DNA of 17,606 nt from Alphaproteobacteria bacterium. Its GTDB lineage: Bacteria; Pseudomonadota; Alphaproteobacteria; VGEJ01. Below the pieces are notes generated by a model. The model searched no databases and was not told the DNA's origin. It worked only from the letters and a program-made list of their open reading frames with translations. This document shows positions 1 through 6,483 of this stretch, one piece after another. The stretch is taken from NCBI GenBank assembly GCA_016869335.1, contig VGEJ01000012.1, forward strand, positions 1 through 17,606, read 5' to 3'. A program made the position numbers and the translations under genes. The first letter of the stretch is position 1. Each line of letters opens with the position of its first letter.

Positions 1-591
1 ATCGCCGATGGGCTCGGTCTCGACACGGCAGAGGGCGCGCTGGTGGCGAGCGTCACTGAGGGCGATCCGGCCGATGGTGCCATCGAGCCGGGCGACATCA
101 TCCTGGCGTTCGATGGGCGTCGGATAACGGATGCGCGCGCTCTCTCGCGGGCGGTTGCCGACACCCGGGTCGGAGCGACCGTGCCGGTCGAGATCTGGCG
201 CAAGGGACGGCGCCAGACCGTCCAGGTAACGATCGCCCAACTCGATGAGTCGCGGGAGCTCGCGGCGCGCACCGTGGATGAGCCGAAGACCGGCGAGACG
301 CTCGGCATGCAGCTCTCGACGTTGACGCCCGAGCTGCGCCAGAAGTTCGCGCTCGAGGAGGATGTGGAGGGCGTCGTCGTGCTGGCGGTCGACCCCAACT
401 CGAGCGCGGCCGAGCAGCAGATCCAGCCCGGCGATCTGATCACCGAGGTGAGTCAGGATCCCGTGGCCACGCCAGAGGACCTGGCACGCCAGGTCTCCGC
501 GGTTCAGGAGTCGGGTCGCCGCTCCGTTGTGCTGACGGTCATGCGGGGGGGCGAGCTCCGTTTCGTCGCGGTTCGCGTCGAGAACGGTTAA
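1..591 (+). CDS. DegP/DegQ (HtrA) family serine protease, C-terminal PDZ1-PDZ2 part, 5' truncated
   Basis: The reading frame is open from the first base of the window and ends at TAA 589-591, giving 196 residues. The start and the trypsin-like catalytic domain lie upstream, outside the window. Two PDZ domains are visible. The first covers roughly residues 1-80 and contains EPGDIILAFDGRRI, the PDZ core motif. The second covers roughly 95-190 and contains QPGDLITEVSQDPV. Two tandem PDZ domains at the C-terminus are typical of periplasmic HtrA proteases, which degrade or refold misfolded envelope proteins; PDZ1 binds substrate C-termini and PDZ2 helps oligomerisation. The internal GTG at 43 is a PDZ1 codon, not a start. 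The gene converges on serB with only four bases between the stop codons and no visible terminator. The family call is firm. The choice between DegP, DegQ and the related MucD cannot be made without the protease domain. Confidence 0.9.
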   Translation: MADGLGLDTAEGALVASVTEGDPADGAIEPGDIILAFDGRRITDARALSRAVADTRVGATVPVEIWRKGRRQTVQVTIAQLDESRELAARTVDEPKTGETLGMQLSTLTPELRQKFALEEDVEGVVVLAVDPNSSAAEQQIQPGDLITEVSQDPVATPEDLARQVSAVQESGRRSVVLTVMRGGELRFVAVRVENG

Positions 592-595
592 GGGC

Positions 596-1474
596 TCAGG
601 ACACGATCTCGGCCTCGCGGTAGCCCTGCACGTAGAGCAGGGCGCAGAGGTCGGCATCGCGCACCGTTGCGGCCGCCGCGGCGATGGTGAGCGGTGTCGC
701 GCGATAGGCCACGCCGAGGCCCGCCGCTGCCAGCATCGGGCGGTCGTTGGCGCCGTCGCCGACCGCGATCGTCTCGGCGCTGGCGAGGCCGAGCCGGGTG
801 AGGAGTTCGATGAGATAATCGTGCTTCGCCTCCGGTCCGAGGAGGGGCGGCTCCAGCCGTCCGGTCAGCCGTCCGTCCGCCAGCTCGAGACGATTGGCGC
901 GGAACTCGTCGAAGCCGGCCATCGCCGCCACCGCCTCGGCAAAGTACGTAAAGCCGCCCGAGACCAGCGCGGCGTAGGCGCCGTGCCGGCGCATGGTCTC
1001 CACCAGGGCACGGGCACCGGGCCGCAGCCCGGCGCGGTGCTTGAGGACCCTGGCGAGCGCCGTGACCGGCAACCCGGCGAGCAGCGCGACCCGATCGCTG
1101 AGCGCGGTGATGAAATCGATCTCGCCCCGCATCGCCCGCGCGGTGATCGCGGCGACCGCGGCGCCCACCCCCGCGAGGTCAGCGAGCGCGTCGATGCATT
1201 CGACCGCGATGATGGTGGAGTCGAGGTCGGCGAGCAGCAGCCGCTTGCGCCGGCCCGCGGCCGGCTGGGCGATGAAGTCGAGCGGCGCGCCCTGGAAGTA
1301 GGCGGCCGCCTGCGCCGCCGCCCCGCGCGGCGGAATGCCTGCGAACGGCACATCGCAGGCACGTGGAGCGAGCCAGTCGGGCGCGCCGGTGGTGGCGCCG
1401 GCCGCGCGCAGCGCCATGACCGCGACGCCGACATCTTCGGCCGAGAGGCCCGCCTCGGGCCGCGCGCCGATCAT
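596..1474 (-). CDS. serB: Phosphoserine phosphatase SerB
   Basis: SerB hydrolyses O-phospho-L-serine to serine, the last step of the phosphorylated serine pathway, in the cytoplasm. The 292-residue protein (counted from ATG 1474) has the HAD-family motifs in order. DLDST at residues 83-87 carries the nucleophile Asp83 and the acid/base Asp85. LVSGGFT is motif II, and VGDGANDRPML is the C-terminal Mg-binding motif IV. About 80 residues precede the HAD domain, as in the longer proteobacterial SerB proteins. The ATG start is doubtful. It has no good ribosome-binding site, and the codons just upstream in frame read IECVLT, which looks like the start of the usual N-terminal strand (VLTLI-type). 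An AGGAG lies eight bases before an in-frame ATC at 1492-1490, so translation may begin there, adding six residues. The gene is divergent from miaA and convergent with the protease gene. Function is firm; only the start is open. Confidence 0.93.
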   Translation of the reverse strand: MIGARPEAGLSAEDVGVAVMALRAAGATTGAPDWLAPRACDVPFAGIPPRGAAAQAAAYFQGAPLDFIAQPAAGRRKRLLLADLDSTIIAVECIDALADLAGVGAAVAAITARAMRGEIDFITALSDRVALLAGLPVTALARVLKHRAGLRPGARALVETMRRHGAYAALVSGGFTYFAEAVAAMAGFDEFRANRLELADGRLTGRLEPPLLGPEAKHDYLIELLTRLGLASAETIAVGDGANDRPMLAAAGLGVAYRATPLTIAAAAATVRDADLCALLYVQGYREAEIVS

Positions 1475-1475
1475 G

Positions 1476-1505
1476 GTGAGGACGCACTCGATTGACGGTT
1501 CTCCT
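1476..1505. promoter_or_regulatory. Touching divergent starts of serB and miaA with reciprocal ribosome-binding sites
   Basis: On the plus strand, GAGGA at 1478-1482 lies nine bases before the TTG at 1492-1494 that starts miaA. On the minus strand, AGGAG at 1505-1501 lies eight bases before an ATC at 1492-1490 that continues the serB frame. If both starts are used, the two genes share base 1492 and there is no intergenic DNA. Each ribosome-binding site then sits inside the other gene, and the promoters must be inside the opposing coding regions. The conventional serB start (ATG 1474) leaves 17 bases between the genes. Confidence 0.55.
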
Positions 1506-2409
1506 GCTGGCCGGCCCGACGGCGAGCGGTAAATCGGCGCTCGCCCTCGCGCTCGCCGAACGCTACCGCGGCACGATCGTAAATGCCGACAGCATGCAGG
1601 TCTACCGCGAGCTCCGCGTGCTGACGGCGCGGCCGAGCGCGGCCGATGAGTCCAAGGTGCCGCACGCCCTCTACGGCATCGTGTCGGTGGCCGAGGTGTT
1701 CTCGGTCGCGGCCTGGCTCGCGCGGGCCGTTCCGGCGATCGAGGGGGCCGCCGCCGGGGGCCCGGTCATCGTCGTGGGCGGAACCGGCCTCTACTTCGAG
1801 GCCCTCCTCCACGGTATCGCCTCGGTGCCCGAGATTCCGGCCGCGGTGCGTCGGGAGGTGCGGGCTCTGATCGCCGTGCGCGGGCCGGGCGCGGCCCACG
1901 AGGCGCTACTCCGGTGCGATCCGACGATGGCGGCGCGGCTCCACCCGGCCGATGCCCAGCGCCTCGCGCGGGCGCTCGAGGTGGTCATCGCGACGGGGCG
2001 GTCGCTGGTGGCGTGGCAGGCCGAGACCCGGCCGGCGCTTTCGCCGAGGGTGCCGCTGGTCAAGGTCGTGCTCGAACCGCCGCGCGCCCCGATCTACGAA
2101 CGCATCAAGGGGCGCTACCGGAGCATGGTGGCGGGCGGTGGTCTCGCCGAGGTCGCCGCATTGCCGCACGGCGATGCCGAGCTGCCGGCGTTGAAGGCGC
2201 TCGGGGTGCCGGAACTCGGCCGCCATCTCGCTGGAGCGCTATCCCGCGAGGAGGCAATCCTCGCCGGCCAGCGCGCGGTGCGCCGCTATGCCAAGCGGCA
2301 GTACACGTGGTTTCGCCACCGCATGGCCGACTGGCACCGGGTCCCCGCCTTCGGCGAGGACGCGCCGGCCGCGGTCGCCGCACTCCTGGACGCTGCGCAT
2401 CGGCGCTAG
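1492..2409 (+). CDS. miaA: tRNA dimethylallyltransferase MiaA
   Basis: MiaA transfers a dimethylallyl group from dimethylallyl diphosphate to N6 of adenosine 37 in tRNAs that read codons starting with U. The 305-residue protein begins with the P-loop GPTASGKS at residues 8-15. NADSMQVYREL follows (the Asp-Ser-Met-Gln substrate region), then GGTGLYFEALLHG, and near the C-terminus RRYAKRQYTWFRH, the conserved tRNA-contacting segment. The length matches the family. The start is a TTG, chosen because it gives the expected short lead (TVLLLAGPT) before the P-loop and has GAGGA nine bases upstream; no in-frame ATG or GTG is better placed. The stop is TAG at 2407-2409, and a 421-base non-coding stretch follows. 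The gene is likely transcribed from a promoter lying inside serB. Function is firm. Confidence 0.96.
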   Translation: MTVLLLAGPTASGKSALALALAERYRGTIVNADSMQVYRELRVLTARPSAADESKVPHALYGIVSVAEVFSVAAWLARAVPAIEGAAAGGPVIVVGGTGLYFEALLHGIASVPEIPAAVRREVRALIAVRGPGAAHEALLRCDPTMAARLHPADAQRLARALEVVIATGRSLVAWQAETRPALSPRVPLVKVVLEPPRAPIYERIKGRYRSMVAGGGLAEVAALPHGDAELPALKALGVPELGRHLAGALSREEAILAGQRAVRRYAKRQYTWFRHRMADWHRVPAFGEDAPAAVAALLDAAHRR

Positions 2410-2636
2410 CGGCCAGTGCCCAGCCCGGCGCGACCGCAGCCGATGTCAAGGATTCCGACGCTCCCGCGCTCGCATGGGCGCGCCCAATCCACGTTCGGTG
2501 CCAGCGGGTCTTATGTGCGCCGCCGACCTCGCGGCAGTCAATTTCGGGTGCCTACCGCCGGTTGGCAGCCCCTACGTCGGGAGCTTCAGGATCGACATCG
2601 CGCTCGGCGTCGGGGCGCTGGTGCTCGCGACGGTGG

Positions 2637-2690
2637 GCGCCGGCCGCCGGCGCGGGAGGGGGTGAGCCCGGCGCTGCCTGCGGGCGCCGG
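2637..2690 (+). repeat. Two tandem GC-rich hairpins built from one 7-base inverted motif
   Basis: GCGCCGG at 2637-2643 pairs with CCGGCGC at 2647-2653 across a 3-base loop. CCGGCGC at 2668-2674 pairs with GCGCCGG at 2684-2690 across a 9-base loop. The arms are identical, so the first arm could equally pair with the third, or the second with the fourth, giving mutually exclusive folds. The stop codon of the small ORF 2513-2665 falls between the two hairpins. No U-run follows, so neither is a standard intrinsic terminator. They may end miaA transcription or be a GC-rich coincidence. Confidence 0.45.
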
Positions 2691-2738
2691 CCGCATCTCT
2701 GAACGGAGCCTTAGCCCGACGAGGCATCGTCCGCGCGG

Positions 2739-2767
2739 TTGACCGGAGTTTAGACGCGCTCTAATGT
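2739..2767 (+). promoter_or_regulatory. Predicted sigma70-type promoter of the ilvIHC operon
   Basis: A -35 box TTGACC at 2739-2744 is followed by a -10 region in CTCTAATGT. TCTAAT at 2760-2765 (five of six consensus bases) leaves a 15-base spacer, while TAATGT at 2762-2767 leaves 17. Either choice places the transcript start near 2772-2775, giving a 5' untranslated region of about 57 bases. The locally lower GC content and the position ahead of ilvI support it. It has not been tested. Confidence 0.55.
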
Positions 2768-2780
2768 CCGGCCGGGTGCG

Positions 2781-2815
2781 TGTGCCCTCATGCCAGGGCG
2801 CAGAATGCCTTTTTT
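2781..2815 (+). promoter_or_regulatory. Hairpin followed by a U-run in the ilvI 5' untranslated region
   Basis: Bases 2781-2788 can pair with 2795-2802 (eight pairs including one G-U) around the loop CATGCC. A competing weaker stem pairs AGGGCG at 2795-2800 with TGCCTT at 2806-2811 and runs straight into the T-run at 2810-2815. The two folds exclude each other, as in an attenuator. However, no leader peptide rich in branched-chain codons lies between the predicted transcript start and ilvI. The ribosome-binding site of ilvI follows at 2820-2824. Confidence 0.3.
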
Positions 2816-2830
2816 CCGCGGAGAAGCGAG

Positions 2831-4585
2831 ATGTCGCAGGCGCAGTTGAGCGGCGCAGAGATCATTCTCAAGGCGCTGGTCGATCAGGGCGTCGAGGTCG
2901 TGTTCGGCTACCCCGGCGGCGCCGTGCTGCCGATCTACGACGAGCTGTTCAAGCAGAACAGCCTGCGCCACGTCCTGGTGCGCCACGAGGCCGGCGCGGT
3001 TCATGCCGCCGAGGGCTACGCCCGCTCGACCGGCCGTGTCGGCTGCGTGCTCGTGACCTCCGGTCCGGGCGCGACCAATGCCGTGACCGGGCTGACCGAT
3101 GCCTTCATGGACTCGATCCCGGTGGTCTGCCTGACCGGGCAGGTCGCCACCCACATGATCGGCAACGATGCCTTTCAGGAAGCCGACACGGTCGGCATCA
3201 CGCGCCCCTGCACCAAGCACAATTATCTCGTCCGGGACATCAACGACCTAGCGCGGGTCATGCACGAGGCGTTCTACGTCGCCCGCTCGGGCCGGCCGGG
3301 GCCGGTGGTGGTGGACCTGCCCAAGGACGTCCAGCTCGCCAAAGGGCCATACCTCGACAAGGATGGCTTCGCCCATCGTTCCTACCGGCCCCAGGTCACG
3401 GGCGATCCGGCCGAGATCGCCCGCGCGGCGGAGCTCATCGCGGCCGCCAAGCGGCCGGTGTTCTATACCGGCGGTGGCATCATCAACTCCGGCACCCGCG
3501 CCGCCGCGCTGCTGGCCGAACTCGTCGGCCTGACCGGCTTCCCGATCACGAACACCGTGATGGGATTGGGCGGCTACCCGGGCAGCGACCCGCAGTTCCT
3601 CGGCATGGTCGGCATGCACGGCACCTATGAGGCCAACCTGGCCATGGCGCACTGCGACCTGATGATCGCGATCGGCGCGCGTTTCGATGATCGTGTCACC
3701 GGCAGGCTCGATGCCTTCTCGCGCGGCTCGAAGAAGATCCACGTCGATATCGATCCGTCCTCGATCAACAAGAACGTGGCGGTCGATGTGGCGATCGTCG
3801 GCGATGCCGCCACCGTGCTCGCCGACCTGATCGCCGAGGCGCATCGGCGGCCGGCGCCCGAGGGCAAGGCCCTGGCCAAATGGTGGGCCCAGATCGAGGC
3901 GTGGCGGGGACGCGAGTGCCTGCGCTACGAGCCTTCGCCGACGATCATCAAGCCGCAGTACGCTCTCGAGCGCCTCTACGCCCAGATCAAGGATCGCGAC
4001 GCCTACGTCACCACCGAGGTCGGCCAGCACCAGATGTGGGCGGCGCAGTTCCTGAAGTTCGAGCAGCCGAACCGGTGGATGACCTCGGGCGGGCTCGGCA
4101 CCATGGGCTATGGCCTGCCGGCGGCGGTCGGGGTGCAGCTCGCGCACCCCGGCTCGCTCGTCATCGACGTCGCCGGCGAGGCCTCGATCCTCATGAACAT
4201 CCAAGAGCTTTCGACCATCGCCCAGTACCGACTGCCGGTGAAGGTGTTCATCCTCAACAACGAGTACATGGGCATGGTGCGCCAGTGGCAGGACATCCTG
4301 CACGGTGGCCGCTATTCGGAGAGCTACATGGCCTCGCTGCCCGACTTCGTGAAGCTCGCGGAGTCGTTCGGCGCGGTAGGGCTTCGGGCGACCAAGCCGA
4401 GCGAGGTCGATGACGTGATCGCCGAGATGATCGCCGCCGACCGCGCCGTGATCGTGGACATGTTGGTCGACAAGACCGAGAACTGCTACCCGATGATCCC
4501 CTCGGGCGCGCCGCACTACGAAATGATCCTGAGCGCCGGGGAGCGGGCGCACGAGGTCTCCGACCAGGGGCTGACGCTCGTCTAG
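2831..4585 (+). CDS. ilvI: Acetolactate synthase large (catalytic) subunit
   Basis: This thiamine-diphosphate enzyme condenses two pyruvates to 2-acetolactate, or pyruvate with 2-oxobutyrate to 2-aceto-2-hydroxybutyrate. It is the committed step of valine, leucine and isoleucine synthesis. The start ATG 2831 has GGAGA six bases upstream and gives 584 residues, the normal length; the in-frame GTG at 2780 would add an unlikely leader. VFGYPGGAVLPIYDELF lies near the N-terminus. RHEAGAVHAAEGYAR contains the catalytic Glu53. The central FAD/regulatory domain has IAIGARFDDRVTGRL, and the C-terminal cofactor domain has ILNNEYMGMVRQWQ. The Mg/ThDP motif reads GEAS (Glu450) where most family members have GDGS or GDAS. 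The gene is followed after 36 bases by its regulatory subunit. The symbol could equally be ilvB, as usage varies in alphaproteobacteria. Confidence 0.96.
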   Translation: MSQAQLSGAEIILKALVDQGVEVVFGYPGGAVLPIYDELFKQNSLRHVLVRHEAGAVHAAEGYARSTGRVGCVLVTSGPGATNAVTGLTDAFMDSIPVVCLTGQVATHMIGNDAFQEADTVGITRPCTKHNYLVRDINDLARVMHEAFYVARSGRPGPVVVDLPKDVQLAKGPYLDKDGFAHRSYRPQVTGDPAEIARAAELIAAAKRPVFYTGGGIINSGTRAAALLAELVGLTGFPITNTVMGLGGYPGSDPQFLGMVGMHGTYEANLAMAHCDLMIAIGARFDDRVTGRLDAFSRGSKKIHVDIDPSSINKNVAVDVAIVGDAATVLADLIAEAHRRPAPEGKALAKWWAQIEAWRGRECLRYEPSPTIIKPQYALERLYAQIKDRDAYVTTEVGQHQMWAAQFLKFEQPNRWMTSGGLGTMGYGLPAAVGVQLAHPGSLVIDVAGEASILMNIQELSTIAQYRLPVKVFILNNEYMGMVRQWQDILHGGRYSESYMASLPDFVKLAESFGAVGLRATKPSEVDDVIAEMIAADRAVIVDMLVDKTENCYPMIPSGAPHYEMILSAGERAHEVSDQGLTLV

Positions 4586-4621
4586 CGCGAGCTTTCGCCG
4601 CGCCCGCGAAGTGGGGTATCA

Positions 4622-5191
4622 ATGCGCGCCGCCGCGCGCGGCGCGGCGCCGAGCCGCGATCTCCGTTGGGTGAGCAGCCTCGTGGACAGGGAAGCGCTCC
4701 GCCGTCACACCATCGCGGTGCTGGTCGATAACGAAGCCGGCGTGCTGGCCCGTGTCATCGGCCTGTTCTCCGGTCGCGGCTACAACATCGAGAGCCTCAC
4801 CGTCGCCGAGGTGGATCCGGTCGAGCACCTCTCGCGCATCACCATCGTGACCTCGGGCACGGCGATGATCATCGAGCAGATCAAGGCACAGTTGGCCCGA
4901 CTCGTGCCGGTGCACCAGGTCAACGACCTGACGCTCGAGGGGCCGTTCGTCTCGCGCGAGTTTGCGCTGATCAAGGTCGCCGGCAAGGGCGAGGCACGCG
5001 TGGAGTCGCTCCGCATCGCCGACATCTTTCGCGCCCGGGTGGTGGATTCGACCACCAGCTCGTTTACCTTCGAGATGACCGGCTCGACCGAGAAGCTCGA
5101 CGCCTTCATCAACTTGCTGCGCCCGCTCGGGCTGGTCGAGATCGCGCGCGCCGGCGCCGTGGCCATGGCGCGCGGCCACAAGGGGTCCTAG
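4622..5191 (+). CDS. ilvH: Acetolactate synthase small (regulatory) subunit
   Basis: IlvH binds the catalytic subunit, raises its activity and gives feedback inhibition by valine. The 189-residue protein has an N-terminal ACT domain beginning around residue 30, with the family signature NEAGVLARVIGLFSGRGYNI. The second half, from about residue 105, carries the conserved EREFALIKV-like segment (here SREFALIKV) and a C-terminal ACT-like domain, which is typical. ATG 4622 is preceded by GTGGGG five bases upstream, so I prefer it to GTG 4670, which lacks a ribosome-binding site. The first 30 residues are Ala/Arg-rich and not conserved. It lies between ilvI (36-base gap) and ilvC (23-base gap) in one operon. 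Confidence 0.95.
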   Translation: MRAAARGAAPSRDLRWVSSLVDREALRRHTIAVLVDNEAGVLARVIGLFSGRGYNIESLTVAEVDPVEHLSRITIVTSGTAMIIEQIKAQLARLVPVHQVNDLTLEGPFVSREFALIKVAGKGEARVESLRIADIFRARVVDSTTSSFTFEMTGSTEKLDAFINLLRPLGLVEIARAGAVAMARGHKGS

Positions 5192-5214
5192 GGCGCCACT
5201 CACAGGAGACCGTC

Positions 5215-6234
5215 ATGCGTGTGTACTACGACCGCGACGCCGATCTGAACCTGGTCAAGGGTAAGAAGATTGCCATCGTCGGCTACGGCAGCCAGGGCCA
5301 TGCCCATGCGCTCAATCTGCGCGACAGCGGGGTGAAGGACGTGGCCGTGGCGCTGCGGGCCGGGTCGGCCAGCGCCAAGAAGGCTGCCGGCGAGACGCTG
5401 GCGGTGATGCCGGTGGCCGAGGCGGCGCGCTGGGCCGACGTCGTCATGGTGCTTACCCCCGATGAGCTGCAGGGCCACATCTACCGCGACGACCTGGCGC
5501 CCAACATGCGCCAGGGCACCGCGCTCGCCTTCGCCCATGGCTTCAACATCCATTTCAAGCTGATCGAGCCGCGCGCGGACCTCGATGTCTTCATGATCGC
5601 GCCCAAGGGACCCGGCCACACCGTGCGTTCGGAGTACGCTCGCGGCGCCGGGGTGCCGTGCCTCTTGGCGATCGCGCAGGACAGGTCCGGCAACACCCAG
5701 GACATCGCGCTCTCCTATGGCGCGGCGATCGGTGGCGGCCGCGCCGGCATCATCGAGACCACGTTCCGCGAGGAAGTCGAGACCGACCTGTTCGGCGAGC
5801 AGGTCGTCCTCTGCGGCGGCCTGGTCGAGCTCATCAAGGCCGGCTACGAGACCCTGGTGGAGGCCGGGTACGCCCCCGAGATGGCGTACTTCGAGTGCCT
5901 GCACGAGGTGAAGCTGATCGTCGACCTGATCTACGAGGGCGGCATCGCCAACATGAACTACTCGATCTCTAACACCGCCGAGTACGGCGAGTACACGCGC
6001 GGGCCACGGGTGATCGGGCCGCAGGTGCGCGAGGAGCTGAAGCACATCCTCGATGACATCCAGACCGGCCGTTTCGCGCGCGAGTGGATGCTCGAGAACC
6101 AAGTCAGCCAGCCCAGCTTCAAGGCGATGCGCGGCCAGCTCGCCGCCCATCCGATCGAGGAAGTGGGCAAGCGGCTGCGCGAGATGATGCCGTGGATCGG
6201 GCGCAACCGACTGGTTGATCGCGCCCGTAACTGA
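5215..6234 (+). CDS. ilvC: Ketol-acid reductoisomerase (NADP+), class I
   Basis: IlvC isomerises and reduces acetolactate (or acetohydroxybutyrate) to the 2,3-dihydroxy acid, using Mg2+ and NADPH. The length of 339 residues is that of the short class I enzymes. The N-terminal Rossmann fold has GYGSQGHAHALNLRDSG at residues 23-39. The following loop carries Arg48, Ser51 and Ser53, the pattern that binds the 2'-phosphate of NADPH. The C-terminal knotted domain includes ETDLFGEQ and YFECLHEVKLI, which hold the metal-binding acidic residues. ATG 5215 has a strong AGGAG eight bases upstream, and the protein starts with the usual MRVYYDRDADL. It closes the ilvIHC gene group. No intrinsic terminator is visible directly after it. 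Confidence 0.97.
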   Translation: MRVYYDRDADLNLVKGKKIAIVGYGSQGHAHALNLRDSGVKDVAVALRAGSASAKKAAGETLAVMPVAEAARWADVVMVLTPDELQGHIYRDDLAPNMRQGTALAFAHGFNIHFKLIEPRADLDVFMIAPKGPGHTVRSEYARGAGVPCLLAIAQDRSGNTQDIALSYGAAIGGGRAGIIETTFREEVETDLFGEQVVLCGGLVELIKAGYETLVEAGYAPEMAYFECLHEVKLIVDLIYEGGIANMNYSISNTAEYGEYTRGPRVIGPQVREELKHILDDIQTGRFAREWMLENQVSQPSFKAMRGQLAAHPIEEVGKRLREMMPWIGRNRLVDRARN

Positions 6235-6483
6235 AGCTTAACCTTACTCGGCCAAAAAGCTGTTGCGGGGCAGCGGCGATTGATCGTAATTAACGGTTGT
6301 TCTTCCGTTCTTGGAGCATGGTGCGGGCGGACTGGTGCACGCGGCGGTGGCGTGCGGGTCGTGTGGCGGCCCAGTAGCGGGAGCCGGTGAGGTGAGGCGG
6401 GTGACCAACGGTGAGCGGGGTGCGACGGCGCGGCGGCGTCGTCGGCTCGGGGCGTTCGGCTGATGCCATCCTCGAAGGATCCG
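6235..6483 (+). promoter_or_regulatory. Intergenic region upstream of leuA: AT-rich promoter-like patch and GC-rich leader
   Basis: About 80 bases after ilvC (6235-6315) are markedly AT-richer than the surroundings. They contain a possible promoter, TTGCGG 6263-6268 with an 18-base spacer to TAATTA 6287-6292, and an inverted repeat AACGG 6292-6296 / CCGTT 6305-6309. A 19-codon ORF at 6318-6377 (ATG to TAG) contains two Trp codons, no Leu codon, and a GGAG only one base from its ATG. A hairpin pairs GCACGC 6337-6342 with GCGTGC 6350-6355. A nine-pair hairpin spans 6423-6444 without a following U-run. A leucine attenuator is possible but not demonstrated. Confidence 0.35.

Larger units (their letters stand above)
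2410..2830 (+). other. 421-base intergenic stretch between miaA and ilvI
   Basis: I see no convincing gene here. The frames that stay open are continuations of miaA shadow frames. The only self-contained candidate is a 50-codon ORF at 2513-2665 (ATG to TGA). It ends in a hydrophobic, Ile/Leu/Val-rich run (residues about 27-42) followed by an Arg/Gly tail, and has no clear ribosome-binding site. GC-rich hairpins lie at 2637-2690, and a promoter and a short 5' untranslated region lie at 2739-2830; these are listed separately. Confidence 0.6.

Noticed and set aside
2416..2742. A 108-codon frame between miaA and ilvI that could be a hypothetical gene
   Set aside because: No ribosome-binding site, composition unlike the neighbouring proteins, no recognisable family, and it runs up to the ilvI promoter.
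2780..2830. Extended N-terminus of IlvI from GTG 2780
   Set aside because: ATG 2831 has a well-spaced GGAGA and gives the normal family length; the extension lies in the predicted untranslated region.
3248..4552. A 434-codon minus-strand frame opposite ilvI
   Set aside because: Same antisense artefact; no motifs, and ilvI is unmistakable on the plus strand.
6235..6261. AGCTT/AAGCT pair just after ilvC considered as its terminator
   Set aside because: Only five pairs with a 17-base loop and no U-run.
6423..6444. Nine-pair GC hairpin before leuA considered as a terminator
   Set aside because: No U-run follows and the neighbouring sequence is uniformly GC-rich, so chance pairing is likely.
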